A program made the translations under genes and the position numbers. Shown one piece after another: positions 24,680 through 33,773 of a stretch of 42,069 bases of DNA. The notes under the pieces are model-generated. The model saw only the letters and a program-made list of their open reading frames with translations. It made no database searches and was not told where the DNA came from. Origin of the DNA: JAFHCF01 sp048497495 (GTDB taxonomy: Bacteria; Pseudomonadota; Alphaproteobacteria; Rhizobiales; Ancalomicrobiaceae); the NCBI GenBank assembly GCA_048497495.1, contig JAFHCF010000187.1, positions 1 to 42,069 on the forward strand, given 5' to 3'. Positions within the stretch are counted from its first letter, which is position 1. Every line of letters begins with the position of its first letter.

Positions 24680-25729
24680 TCATCCGGCGGGATCGATGAG
24701 GCGGAAGCGCAGCAGGACGGTGCGCTGGAACCAGTTGCCGTTGTCGTCGGAGACGAGGGTCAGAATGGTCGAACCGTCGGGGGCGCGGTCGACCGCGAGG
24801 CCTTCCATGTTGTCGATCTCCCAACTCCAGTCGGCGGTCAGGAGCTCGCGGCCGGTGACGGTGCGACCGGGGGCGATGTCGCGGGCGGCGACGCGCAGGA
24901 GGCGCATGCCGAGGCCGATCCGCAAGCCGAAACGGCGTTGCAGCACGATGAGATCGCCGTCGGGCAGGAAGGCCGCGTCGGTGACGGCGAAATGGTCGCG
25001 ACGGGCGAGGTGGAGGAGCCCCGGCTTCGGCCCGCCGACGATCCAGATCGGCTGGTCGGCCTCGCCCGGGCGCGGCTCCTCGCCGAAGAGCAGGAGCGCG
25101 CCGGCGAGCGGGGTTCCCGGCGGAGCGACGGCCAATCCCTCGAGGCCGCGATTGTTGCGCAGCGAGGCGATGTCGCGGGGGATGCCGGGAACCGCGCGGG
25201 CGGCGGCGCCGAGCACGTCGCGGGGCTCGCCGTCGAAGCGATAGGAGAGGACGCGGTGAAGGCCTTCGTAACCGACGAGGAATTCCTCGCCGCCGCTCGC
25301 CAGAGGCCGGACCGCCAGGCTCTCGGAATCGCGTTCCCACTTGTGGCCGAAGGGCCTGTCGGCGATGCTGCGGAGGGGCGCGATGCGCACGTCCTCGATC
25401 GCCTCGGGCCGGCCGGCGTCGTCGGTCTTCAGGCGAATCCAGATCCAGTTGCCCTCGTCGCCGACCGACATCAGCTCGCGGCCGGAGTCGCGGCTGACCA
25501 GGGCGGAGAGGGATTGGAACTCGCGGGCCGTGCTCGACAACACCAGGCCGCCGATGAATTCGAGATCGCCGAAACGGGTTCGTTTCGGTTCGGCCGGGCG
25601 CAGCACGGTGATCGGGCGAGCCTTGACCGCCGCCGGTCCGGCGGAGGCGGGCCCGGATTCGGCGAAGGCGTCGGCGCCGAGCGGCAACAGCAGCAACACG
25701 GCCGCGAGATGGCGCAGGACGCGGCGCAT
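24680..25729 (-). CDS. Secreted phytase-like (esterase-like) protein
   Basis: The 349-residue product has a signal peptide (MRRVLRHLAAVLLLLPLGADAFA) and a phytase-like beta-propeller type domain of the family often labelled esterase-like activity of phytase. Repeated strands such as RDSESLAVRPL, NNRGLEGLAVAP and EIDNMEGLAVDRAPDG show the E(S/G)LAV blade motif typical of it. The true substrate is not known for most members. I chose the ATG at 25729; an in-frame GTG overlapping the cobT stop is the alternative. It follows cobT directly, so it may be translated from the cob transcript. Confidence 0.83.
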   Translation of the reverse strand: MRRVLRHLAAVLLLLPLGADAFAESGPASAGPAAVKARPITVLRPAEPKRTRFGDLEFIGGLVLSSTAREFQSLSALVSRDSGRELMSVGDEGNWIWIRLKTDDAGRPEAIEDVRIAPLRSIADRPFGHKWERDSESLAVRPLASGGEEFLVGYEGLHRVLSYRFDGEPRDVLGAAARAVPGIPRDIASLRNNRGLEGLAVAPPGTPLAGALLLFGEEPRPGEADQPIWIVGGPKPGLLHLARRDHFAVTDAAFLPDGDLIVLQRRFGLRIGLGMRLLRVAARDIAPGRTVTGRELLTADWSWEIDNMEGLAVDRAPDGSTILTLVSDDNGNWFQRTVLLRFRLIDPAG

Positions 25730-25746
25730 CCGGCCGCCTTCGGTGG

Positions 25747-27633
25747 TCACGCGCTCGCCCGGCGCCGGGCGCCGCGTCTCGACCCTCTGGTCTCGGTCGC
25801 CGCCTTCTCGTCGAAGAGCGAGGCGAGCTGGTCGGTCATGGCGCCGGCCAGTTCCTCGGCGTCGACGATGGTGACGGCGCGGCGGTAGTAGCGGGTGACG
25901 TCGTGGCCGATGCCGATGGCGATCAGCTCGACCGGCGAGCGGGTCTCGATCTCCTCGATCACCCGGCGCAGGTGGCGCTCGAGGTAGTTGCCGGGATTGA
26001 CCGACAGGGTCGAGTCGTCGACCGGGGCGCCGTCGGAGATCATCATCAGGATGCGCCGGCTCTCGGGGCGGCCGAGCAGGCGCTGATGCGCCCAATCGAG
26101 CGCCTCGCCGTCGATGTTCTCCTTCAGGAGCCCCTCGCGCATCATCAGGCCGAGGTTGCGCCGCGACCGCCGCCACGGTGCGTCCGCCGCCTTGTAGACG
26201 ATGTGGCGCAGGTCGTTGAGGCGGCCGGGGGTGACCGGCTTGCCGGCCTGCATCCAGGCCTCGCGCGACTGGCCGCCCTTCCAGGCGCGGGTGGTGAAGC
26301 CGAGGATCTCGACCTTGACGCCGCAGCGCTCGAGGGTGCGGGCGAGAATGTCGACGCAGGTCGCGGCCACGGTGATCGGGCGGCCGCGCATCGAGCCGGA
26401 ATTGTCGATCAGCAGCGTGACGATGGTGTCGCGGAAGTCGGTGTCCTTCTCGCGCTTGAACGACAGCGGCGACATCGGATCGATGACGACGCGGGTGAGA
26501 CGGGCGGTGTCGAGCACGCCCTCCTCCAGGTCGAACATCCAGGAGCGGTTCTGCTGGGCCATCAGCTTGCGCTGCAGGCGGTTGGCCAGCCGCGCCACGG
26601 CGCCCTGGAGCGGCGACAGTTGCTTGTCGAGGTAGGCGCGCAGGCGCTCCAGCTCGGGGCCGTCGCAGAGCTCCTCGGCCAGCACCACCTCGTCGAAGCG
26701 GGTGGTGAAGATCTTGTAGTCGTCGATCGGCGGACGGTTGGAGAAGGGCTGCTCGGGGCGGCTCGCGTCCGAGGAGGTCTCGGTCTCGGTGACGTCCTCG
26801 TCCGAGGTCTCGTCGGTGTAGCCGTCGTGAGCCTCGGTCTCGCCCTCGTCCGGCTCCTCGCCGGAGCTCTCGGTGGCGGAGGTGTCGGACTGGTCGGAGC
26901 CGTCCTCGCTCTCCGGCTCGCCGGCCGTGTCCTGATCCTGGCCCTGTTCCTCGTCGCCGCCTTCGGCCTCCTCGGTCTCGTCGGGGTCGTCGCCGAGTTC
27001 GTCGGCCATGTCGAGGGCGGCGAGGAGATCGCGGATCGACTGGGAGAAGCCGCGCTGGTCGCCGATGGTCTGCTCGAGCTTCTCCAGGCGTCCAGCCGCC
27101 TTGAGCTCGATCCAGTCGCGCCACAGGGTGACGAGGGGGCGAGCGGCGGGCGGCGGCGGGGCGCCGGTCAGGCGCTCGCGCACCATCAGGGCGAGGGCGT
27201 CGGCGAGCGGCGCCTCGGCCTTGTCGGAGATGTCGGCGGCGTGCGCCTTGACGTAGCGCTCCTCCAGCATGGCGGCGAGGTTCGACTTGACCCCGTCCAT
27301 GCGGCGGGCGCCGATCGCCTCGCAGCGCGCCTGCTCGACCGCCTCGTAGATGGCGCGGGCCTCCGGCCCCTCCGGCATGTAGTGGCGATGGACGCCGGCG
27401 TCGTGGACGGCGAGGCGCAGCGCCAGACTGTCGGCCTGGCCGCGCAGGATGGCGGCCTCGGCGCGGGAGAGCTTGCGGGTCGGTTCGGGCAGACGGGCGG
27501 TCGATCCGGTGACGACGGCGCGGTCGGCGCCAAAGGCGACCTCGAGGTCGGGCACCCGCGCGATCGCCCGCATGCAGGCGGTCAACGCCTGCTTGAAGGG
27601 CTCGTTGGGCTGGGACTTGTCCTTGGTCGCCAT
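25747..27633 (-). CDS. cobT: Aerobic cobaltochelatase subunit CobT
   Basis: CobT works with CobS and CobN to insert cobalt into hydrogenobyrinic acid a,c-diamide in the aerobic cobalamin pathway. The 628-residue product has the typical N-terminal domain, a long acidic linker (about 212-292, rich in Asp, Glu and Ser) and a C-terminal von Willebrand A domain with the metal-adhesion motif DNSGSM at 410-415. The length is normal for the family. Its start is only one base after the stop of the AT-richer gene between it and cobS, so it may depend on translation of that gene. CobN is not in the window. Confidence 0.96.
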   Translation of the reverse strand: MATKDKSQPNEPFKQALTACMRAIARVPDLEVAFGADRAVVTGSTARLPEPTRKLSRAEAAILRGQADSLALRLAVHDAGVHRHYMPEGPEARAIYEAVEQARCEAIGARRMDGVKSNLAAMLEERYVKAHAADISDKAEAPLADALALMVRERLTGAPPPPAARPLVTLWRDWIELKAAGRLEKLEQTIGDQRGFSQSIRDLLAALDMADELGDDPDETEEAEGGDEEQGQDQDTAGEPESEDGSDQSDTSATESSGEEPDEGETEAHDGYTDETSDEDVTETETSSDASRPEQPFSNRPPIDDYKIFTTRFDEVVLAEELCDGPELERLRAYLDKQLSPLQGAVARLANRLQRKLMAQQNRSWMFDLEEGVLDTARLTRVVIDPMSPLSFKREKDTDFRDTIVTLLIDNSGSMRGRPITVAATCVDILARTLERCGVKVEILGFTTRAWKGGQSREAWMQAGKPVTPGRLNDLRHIVYKAADAPWRRSRRNLGLMMREGLLKENIDGEALDWAHQRLLGRPESRRILMMISDGAPVDDSTLSVNPGNYLERHLRRVIEEIETRSPVELIAIGIGHDVTRYYRRAVTIVDAEELAGAMTDQLASLFDEKAATETRGSRRGARRRASA

Positions 27634-27634
27634 G

Positions 27635-28117
27635 TCAATTCAATTCGATGTTCGAGAACTTGAGCGCCGGGTTCAGACGGATGTATCCTTCGTCTAAAGC
27701 TTCAAAACTCCAATTATCATATCCCCTTTTGATGGTTAATAGTTTCACTAAGAAGAAGCCATCCACAATATATTCACCATTGTGCCAGCGATAACGTTTA
27801 TCGATGTTATAGTAACTTCCACATGACGTGCTATCGCACGTGTTGTTTATGCTTATCGAGAGTCCGGTCCGCTCTGCTTTTGCTTCGATGCGGCCGGGCT
27901 CGCTTGATGGATCGATAGAAATTTTGAGTCCAACAATTTTGTCTTCGTTCGAGAATATCGCTTTGGAAAAGGATCCGCTGCTCGAGAGACGAACTGGTCC
28001 CCGTATGATCTGAATCCGCGTTTGCGCGGCACTGGCTAAAGCGGGTTGAAATCCGGCGAGGTAAGTTGTCGCGCCGGTCATGATTTCCAGTGCCCGACGC
28101 CGACTTACCCTCAGCAT
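27635..28117 (-). CDS. AT-richer secreted protein of unknown function between cobS and cobT
   Basis: I do not recognise this 160-residue product. It begins with a Tat-like signal (VSRRRALEIMTGATTYLAG) and a probable cleavage site near ALASA at 26-30. The mature part looks beta-rich, with two cysteines five residues apart (94 and 99) that could form a disulfide, and aromatic clusters (SYYNIDKRYRWHNGEY). By hand count 27661-28080 is about 48% G+C, far below its neighbours, and it uses AT-ending codons freely. It starts 23 bases after cobS and stops one base before cobT, so it is embedded in the cob operon. GGTGAG stands just before the ATG. The composition suggests a later acquisition. Confidence 0.7.
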   Translation of the reverse strand: MLRVSRRRALEIMTGATTYLAGFQPALASAAQTRIQIIRGPVRLSSSGSFSKAIFSNEDKIVGLKISIDPSSEPGRIEAKAERTGLSISINNTCDSTSCGSYYNIDKRYRWHNGEYIVDGFFLVKLLTIKRGYDNWSFEALDEGYIRLNPALKFSNIELN

Positions 28118-28140
28118 ATAGCTCACCGTTTCTCGCTTCC

Positions 28141-29127
28141 TCAACTCAGAACCACGTTGAGCGCGCTTTCCGGCAGATCCTTGCCGAAGCAGCGCTGGTA
28201 GAACTCGGCGACCTTGGGACGCTCGGTCTCGTCGCACTTGTTGAGGAAGGTGACGCGCAGGGCGAAGCCGACGTCGCCGAAGATCTCGGCGTTCTCGGCC
28301 CAGGTGATCACCGTGCGCGGGCTCATCACCGTCGACAACTCGCCGGAGACGAAGGCGTTGCGGGTCATGTCGGCGACGCGGACCATCTTGGAGACGATGT
28401 CGCGACCGGCGTCGTTCTGGTAGTGCTTGGCCTTCGACAGGACGATGCCGACCTCCTCGTCGTGCGGCAGGTAGTTCAGCGAGGTGACGATCGACCAACG
28501 GTCCATCTGCGCCTGGTTGATCTGCTGGGTGCCGTGATAGAGGCCGGAGGTGTCGCCGAGGCCGATGGTGTTGGCGGTGGCGAAGAGGCGGAAGGCCGGG
28601 TGCGGGCGGATGACCCGGTTCTGGTCGAGCAGCGTCAGGCGGCCGGAGCTCTCCAGCACGCGCTGGATCACGAACATCACGTCCGGGCGGCCGGCGTCGT
28701 ATTCGTCGAACACCAGGGCGACGTTGTTCTGGTAGGCCCAGGGCAGGATGCCGTCGCGGAATTCGGTCACCTGCATGCCGTCGCGCACGACGATGGCGTC
28801 CTTGCCGATCAGGTCGATGCGGGAGATGTGGCTGTCGAGGTTGACGCGGACGCAGGGCCAGTTGAGGCGGGCGGCGACCTGTTCGATATGGGTCGACTTG
28901 CCGGTGCCGTGGAAGCCGGTGACCATGACGCGACGGTTGCGGGCGAAGCCGGCGAGGATGGCGAGGGTGGTATCGCGGTCGAAGAGATAGTCGGGGTCGA
29001 GCTCGGGGACGTGTTCCAATGCCTTCGAATAGGCCGGCACCATCAGATCGCTCTCGAATCCGAAAGTCTCCTGGACGGAAACCATCGTATCCGGCAGGCC
29101 CGTGACGCTCTTCTCGGTCTCGCTCAT
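28141..29127 (-). CDS. cobS: Aerobic cobaltochelatase subunit CobS
   Basis: CobS is the AAA+ ATPase that powers cobalt insertion, forming a ring with CobT. The 328-residue product has Walker A GFHGTGKST at 71-79, Walker B ending in FDEYD at 140-144 and the typical LFATANTIGLGD sensor region. The length is standard. Two ATGs stand side by side; I take the second, which has better spacing to GGAGGG. In relatives cobT normally follows directly; here the 160-residue AT-richer gene is in between. The J-domain gene lies upstream on the same strand with a gap of 182 bases. Confidence 0.96.
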   Translation of the reverse strand: MSETEKSVTGLPDTMVSVQETFGFESDLMVPAYSKALEHVPELDPDYLFDRDTTLAILAGFARNRRVMVTGFHGTGKSTHIEQVAARLNWPCVRVNLDSHISRIDLIGKDAIVVRDGMQVTEFRDGILPWAYQNNVALVFDEYDAGRPDVMFVIQRVLESSGRLTLLDQNRVIRPHPAFRLFATANTIGLGDTSGLYHGTQQINQAQMDRWSIVTSLNYLPHDEEVGIVLSKAKHYQNDAGRDIVSKMVRVADMTRNAFVSGELSTVMSPRTVITWAENAEIFGDVGFALRVTFLNKCDETERPKVAEFYQRCFGKDLPESALNVVLS

Positions 29128-29309
29128 CATCCCTCCGTCCCGACCGGAATCCGGCGGCGCCGAGGCCTCACCGGCGACGACCGGTCGGGGTCATCGTTTC
29201 GAACCGGCGCACACTAGCCGAGGGAAAGCCGGCGCACCAGCCGTGGCAGGCGTGGCGATGGGGCGATGCGCGGCCGCCATGGCGAAATCGCATGGGTCGC
29301 GGCGGCGGG

Positions 29310-29936
29310 TCAGCACAGCCCGGCGGCGCGCAGCAGCTTATAGGCCTGGATGATCTCCTGGAGACGGCCCTCCGACGAACGGTCGCCGCCGTTGGCGTCG
29401 GGGTGGTGCCGCTTGACGAGGTCCTTGTAGCGCGTCCGGATGGCGTCGCTCTCGGCCGTCTCGGGCAGGCCCAGGGTGTCGAGCGCCTTCTTCTCCAGAG
29501 GTTTGCGGCGCACCGGGGGAGCGCGATACTCGGCGCGGAAGCGCGCGGCGCGGCCGAACTGGATGCGCGGGTCGCCGGAGCGGCGGGTCCAGGTCCTGGG
29601 GATCTCGAAGTCCCCGCCGCCGGCGGGCTTCTCGGCGGCGTCGGGGTTCGAGCCCATCGTCCAGGTCGGGCGATGGCCGGTGGCGGCGGACTTCTGCCAA
29701 TTGGCGACGGCGTCGTCGGGCAGGCCGGAGAAATAGTTGTAGGACTTGTTGTAGAGGCGGACGTGGTCGATGCAGAAGTGGTGATACTGGCCCTCGTGGC
29801 CACGACCCTTCGGCGCCGGATGCGTGCCCGCGGCCTCGCATCCGGCCCAGTCGCAGGGCGGGAAGCGGCGCTTGGCCACCGCGTCCGGGTCCGGGCGGAC
29901 GCGGATGCGCTCGAAGAGGTCGGGTTCGTGCTTCAT
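29310..29936 (-). CDS. J-domain (DnaJ-like) protein with N-terminal Cys/His cluster
   Basis: The 208-residue product carries a C-terminal J domain with the HPD motif at 178-180 (KRHHPDANGGD), which stimulates Hsp70 ATPase. The N-terminal half has Cys28, Cys33, Cys55 and His58 (PPCDWAGC and HHFCIDH), which could bind zinc. This domain order, and the position between bolA and cobS, is typical of Rhizobiales. I chose the ATG at 29936, as in relatives that begin with a similar FERIRVRP stretch; an ATG at 29969 is possible. It is divergent from bolA. Confidence 0.88.
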   Translation of the reverse strand: MKHEPDLFERIRVRPDPDAVAKRRFPPCDWAGCEAAGTHPAPKGRGHEGQYHHFCIDHVRLYNKSYNYFSGLPDDAVANWQKSAATGHRPTWTMGSNPDAAEKPAGGGDFEIPRTWTRRSGDPRIQFGRAARFRAEYRAPPVRRKPLEKKALDTLGLPETAESDAIRTRYKDLVKRHHPDANGGDRSSEGRLQEIIQAYKLLRAAGLC

Positions 29937-30075
29937 CGACGAATTATGGTGTCTCGGTGCCGCGGTCACAAGCCGGTCGGCGAGGGCGGCTTCCTCGCGG
30001 GCAGCGCCCAGAATGGTTCCGATTCGCCGAGCGGAGGGTTAACATGAATGAAGATCGCGACGAAACCGGGGACAG

Positions 30076-30345
30076 ATGCCGCCGATGACCTACCGCCAGC
30101 GCATGATCGACAAGCTCACCGCCGCCTTTCAGCCGACCTATCTCGAGGTGATCGACGAATCGGAACGCCATCACGGCCATGGCGGGACCCATGCCGAGGG
30201 CGAGACCCATTTCGTCGTGCAGATCGCCTCGGCGGCCTTCCGCGACACCAGCCGCCTGCAACGCCACCGGATGATCAACGATGTCCTGAAGACGGAACTC
30301 ACCGAACGCGTCCATGCCCTGACCATCGAAGCGGACCCCGCCTGA
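30076..30345 (+). CDS. bolA: BolA family protein
   Basis: BolA proteins partner with monothiol glutaredoxins in Fe-S cluster trafficking and influence morphology and stress response. The 89-residue product shows the fold's sequence: YRQRMIDKLTAAF, LEVIDESERHHGHGG with the histidines used for cluster binding, then THFVVQIASAAF and the helix RHRMINDVLKTEL. An ATG three codons later (30085) is an alternative start and matches many relatives; GGGGACAG precedes the first. It is divergent from the J-domain gene, a conserved arrangement. Confidence 0.95.
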   Translation: MPPMTYRQRMIDKLTAAFQPTYLEVIDESERHHGHGGTHAEGETHFVVQIASAAFRDTSRLQRHRMINDVLKTELTERVHALTIEADPA

Positions 30346-30503
30346 CCGGCGCGGGTTTCGCCGATCGGCGGGGTGGCGGCCGCGATCGTATCTGGGATTT
30401 AACCTATCATTTGGTGTTCCTGGGGCATGTTGGCCATTCGGTGCGACAGTCCTGGCCTTCGGTCGGACGCATCGGCCGATGGATTTCTCCGATTGGGCCC
30501 GCG

Positions 30504-31700
30504 ATGCCGACGATCGATCTGCCGACCCTCTTCCTGGTGTCGACCGCTCTGTTCGCCCTGATGGCGATGAGTTTTCTCGTCACCTGGTATCAGGATCGGC
30601 GAAACAACGCGGCGATGCTCTATTGGGCCTTCGGCCACGCCCTGGGCGTCCCGGCCTGCGTGTTGCTGGCCTCGCGCGGCGTGAGCCCGGCCTGGGTATC
30701 GATCGGCTTGGGCAACTTCACGGTACTGCTCGGCTTCGGGCTGATGGTCGCCGGGGTCCTCGCCTTCGAGGGACGGCGGGTTCGCCCGGTCGTGTTCCTG
30801 GCCGGACCGGTGATCTGGATCGCCTCCACTCAAGTGCCGCTGATCTGGGACCACTTCGCGGCCCGCGTCATTCTGATATCGCTGATGATCTTCGCCCATG
30901 CGGTCGCGGCGGCGGTGCTGATCTGGCGTGGACGGGTGAGAGAGCCGCTGCAGACCCGCGGCTTCGCGGCGGGGCTTCTGGGTCTGGTCGCCGTCACCCA
31001 CCTCGTGCGGCTGGCCCTGATATTCGGCGCCCCGTTGGGCGAGAGCTTCGCGACGCTGGGGCGCGGTTGGACCGCCTTCATCGGCCTGCAGATCCTGCTG
31101 CAGACCGTGATGGTCGCCTATGCCTTCCTGTCGCTGGTCAAGGAACGCGCCGAATTCGCTCAGAGACGGGCGGCGGAAGTCGATTCGCTGACCGGCGCCT
31201 TCACACGCCGCGCCTTCCTCGATCGTGCCTCGCGGTGCCTGGCGGCGGATCCGTCGCGCGGCAGCGTGCTGGCCTTCGATCTCGATCGCTTCAAGGCGAT
31301 CAACGACACCCACGGTCATCGCGCCGGAGACCGGGTGCTCGCCGTCTTCGCCGAGACCGTGTCGTCGCGGATTTCCGCCGGCGACATCTTCGGCCGGCTC
31401 GGGGGCGAAGAGTTCGCGGTCTTCCTGGCGGAGGCGGACTTCATCGCCGCCTGGCGATTGGCCGACGAGATTCGCCGGGACTTCGCGGATCTCGACATAC
31501 GGCTCGACGATCGCTCGATCTCGGCGACGGTGAGCGTCGGCGTGGCGGCGGTCCCGCTGATCGAGCCCGACCTCGATCAGTTGATGGCTTCCGCCGACGC
31601 CGGCCTCTATGCCGCCAAGCAGGGGGGGCGCGATCGGGTGGAGACGGCGGCCCCGGAACCCGCTCTGGTGGCATCGACGGGTGGTCGGCGTTTGCCATGA
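30504..31700 (+). CDS. Membrane-bound diguanylate cyclase (GGDEF domain)
   Basis: The 398-residue product has six to seven predicted membrane helices in the first 210 residues and a GGDEF domain from about 225. The active-site loop is GGEEF at 300-304, and FDLDRFKAINDTHGH (258-272) carries the metal and substrate residues, so c-di-GMP synthesis from two GTP is likely. The inhibitory I-site RxxD that normally sits five residues before the loop reads SAGD here (291-294), so product inhibition through it is probably lost. I chose the ATG just before the first helix, although its ribosome binding site is weak. Confidence 0.88.
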   Translation: MPTIDLPTLFLVSTALFALMAMSFLVTWYQDRRNNAAMLYWAFGHALGVPACVLLASRGVSPAWVSIGLGNFTVLLGFGLMVAGVLAFEGRRVRPVVFLAGPVIWIASTQVPLIWDHFAARVILISLMIFAHAVAAAVLIWRGRVREPLQTRGFAAGLLGLVAVTHLVRLALIFGAPLGESFATLGRGWTAFIGLQILLQTVMVAYAFLSLVKERAEFAQRRAAEVDSLTGAFTRRAFLDRASRCLAADPSRGSVLAFDLDRFKAINDTHGHRAGDRVLAVFAETVSSRISAGDIFGRLGGEEFAVFLAEADFIAAWRLADEIRRDFADLDIRLDDRSISATVSVGVAAVPLIEPDLDQLMASADAGLYAAKQGGRDRVETAAPEPALVASTGGRRLP

Positions 31701-31752
31701 GCGCGGCCGGCGTGGTAACGGAACGCCCTCCGCCCCCGGATTCCGAGCCACG

Positions 31753-32580
31753 ATGACCCTCGACGACGCCCTCCTTTCCGCTCTCACCGAGACGGCGCTG
31801 CGTGCCGGCCGAGCCGTCATGGCGGTCTATGCCGGCGAGATCGACGTCTCCCTCAAGGACGACGCCAGCCCGGTGACGCTCGCCGACGCCCGCGCCGAGG
31901 CCTCTATTCTCGCCGATCTCGCCCGCGTGCTGCCGGGCGTGCCGGTCGTCGCCGAGGAGCAGGTCTGCGAGGGCCACGTGCCGGTGGCGCTCGGCGGTCG
32001 CTTCGTGCTGGTCGATCCGCTCGACGGCACCAAGGAATTCATTTCGCGCAACGGCGAGTTCACGGTGAACATCGCGGTGATCGAGAACGGCCGCCCGGTG
32101 GTGGGGGTGGTCCTGGCGCCGGCGCTCGGCGAGATCTACCTCGGCCTCGTCGGGCAGGGCGCCCGCTTCGGCCGCGTCGACGCCGAGGGTGGCGTCGCGT
32201 GGCGCGACATCTCGGTGCGCGCCGCGCCGCGGGAGGGCTGGGTGGTGCTCGCCAGCCGGTCCCATGCCGGACCCGAGACCGAGGCCCTGCTCGAACGATT
32301 GACGGTGACGCGACGGGTGTCGGCCGGCTCCTCGCTCAAATTCTGCCGGGTGGCGGCGGGCGAGGCGGATCTCTATCCCCGCCTCGGGCGCACCATGGAA
32401 TGGGACACGGCGGCGGGCGACGCGGTGCTTTCGGCCGCCGGCGGCCGGGTCGTCACCCTCGACGGCGCGCCCTTCGTCTACGGCAAGCGCGACCAGGCCG
32501 ACGACGTCGATTTCGCCAATCCGTGGTTTCTGGCGGGCGGGGATCCCGCCGTCGTCGCGGCGGCGGTCGCCGCGGCATGA
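31753..32580 (+). CDS. cysQ: 3'(2'),5'-bisphosphate nucleotidase
   Basis: CysQ removes the 3'-phosphate of PAP, the by-product of PAPS-using reactions, and prevents its toxic accumulation. The 275-residue product is an inositol-monophosphatase fold enzyme with the metal-binding motifs EE at 68-69, DPLDGT at 88-93 and WDTAAGDAV near the C-terminus. KEFISRNGEFTVNIA after DPLDGT is typical of CysQ. It precedes cysD and cysNC by 284 bases on the same strand, which fits its role in handling the product of sulfate activation. It starts 52 bases after the cyclase gene. Confidence 0.94.
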   Translation: MTLDDALLSALTETALRAGRAVMAVYAGEIDVSLKDDASPVTLADARAEASILADLARVLPGVPVVAEEQVCEGHVPVALGGRFVLVDPLDGTKEFISRNGEFTVNIAVIENGRPVVGVVLAPALGEIYLGLVGQGARFGRVDAEGGVAWRDISVRAAPREGWVVLASRSHAGPETEALLERLTVTRRVSAGSSLKFCRVAAGEADLYPRLGRTMEWDTAAGDAVLSAAGGRVVTLDGAPFVYGKRDQADDVDFANPWFLAGGDPAVVAAAVAAA

Positions 32581-32864
32581 TCTCGACGCGGCGCGTCGGC
32601 GGATCGGCCGACGCCGAAATGAGCAAAGCGTTCCCCGAGACGCGCGGCGGGGCGAATTCGATGCCCGGTCCGGCGATCGGGAGGAAACGGCGACGCGGTC
32701 TCGGCCGGCTTCCTCGCCATTTCGAACCGTGGCGATATGGCTTTCCGGTCTCCTACCGGCTTGCCGGACGGACGATGGACCACTAAACCCGGCGGCTGCT
32801 CCTCACTTCCCCGAGGGTCGTCTTTCCCGAGAAGACATACGGTGGAACGCGACAGGGACTTTTC

Positions 32865-33773
32865 ATGACGATTGCCCGACATTCCCATCTCAAACGGCTC
32901 GAGGCGGAATCGATCCGCATCATCCGCGAAGTCGCCGCCGAATTTCGCAATCCGGTGATGCTCTATTCGATCGGCAAGGATTCGTCGGTGATGCTCCACC
33001 TGGCGATGAAGGCCTTCTATCCGTCGAAGCCGCCGTTCCCCCTGATGCACGTGAACACCACCTGGAAGTTCCGGGAGATGATCACCTTCCGCGACGCGAC
33101 GGTGAAGCGCCTCGGGCTCGACTTCATCGAGCACGTCAACGAGGACGGGGTGGCGGCCGGGGTCACCCCCTTCGCCCACGGCTCGTCGACCTACACCCAC
33201 GTGATGAAGACGGAAGGGTTGAAGCAGGCGTTGACCAAGTACGGTTTCGACGCCGCCTTCGGCGGGGCGCGCCGCGACGAGGAGAAGTCCCGCGCCAAGG
33301 AGCGCATCTTCTCGTTCCGCACCGCGACCCATGCCTGGGACCCGAAGAACCAGCGTCCCGAGCTCTGGCAGCTCTACAACGCACGGGTGGCGCCGGGTGA
33401 ATCGATCCGCGCCTTTCCGCTGTCGAACTGGACCGAGCTCGACATCTGGCAATATATCCTCGCCGAGGACATTCCGATCGTGCCGCTCTACTACGCGGCG
33501 ATGCGGCCGGTGGTCGATCGCGGCGGCATGCTGATCATGGTCGACGACGAGCGGCTGCCGCTCGAGGCCGGCGAGACGCCGGAGATGCGGCTCGTCCGCT
33601 TCCGCACGCTGGGCTGCTATCCGCTCACCGGGGCGATCGAGAGTTCCGCCACCACGCTTCCCGAGATCGTCCGCGAGATGTTGATCGCCAAGACCTCCGA
33701 ACGTCAGGGGCGCCTGATCGATCACGACGAATCGGGCTCGATGGAAAAGAAGAAGCGCGAGGGCTATTTCTGA
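32865..33773 (+). CDS. cysD: Sulfate adenylyltransferase subunit 2
   Basis: CysD forms adenosine 5'-phosphosulfate from ATP and sulfate, driven by GTP hydrolysis in CysN. The 302-residue product has the PP-loop motif SIGKDSSVMLH (residues 35-45), the FGGARRDEEKSRAKERIFSFR block and the C-terminal family end ERQGRLIDHDESGSMEKKKR. The length is that of known CysD. AGGGAC precedes the ATG. The stop overlaps the cysNC start by one base (TGATG). In this group PAPS feeds reduction or sulfation of surface glycans; no reductase gene is present nearby. Confidence 0.97.
   Translation: MTIARHSHLKRLEAESIRIIREVAAEFRNPVMLYSIGKDSSVMLHLAMKAFYPSKPPFPLMHVNTTWKFREMITFRDATVKRLGLDFIEHVNEDGVAAGVTPFAHGSSTYTHVMKTEGLKQALTKYGFDAAFGGARRDEEKSRAKERIFSFRTATHAWDPKNQRPELWQLYNARVAPGESIRAFPLSNWTELDIWQYILAEDIPIVPLYYAAMRPVVDRGGMLIMVDDERLPLEAGETPEMRLVRFRTLGCYPLTGAIESSATTLPEIVREMLIAKTSERQGRLIDHDESGSMEKKKREGYF

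Noticed and set aside
26201..27663. Plus-strand frames opposite cobT
   Set aside because: They are antisense to cobT, which has an intact MIDAS motif and full length. The leucine/glycine/valine composition reflects the reversed acidic linker.
29128..29309. Possible cobalamin riboswitch ahead of cobS
   Set aside because: A GCCACGG segment slightly resembles a B12 box, but the other conserved elements of the riboswitch were not found, and cobS is not commonly preceded by one in this arrangement.
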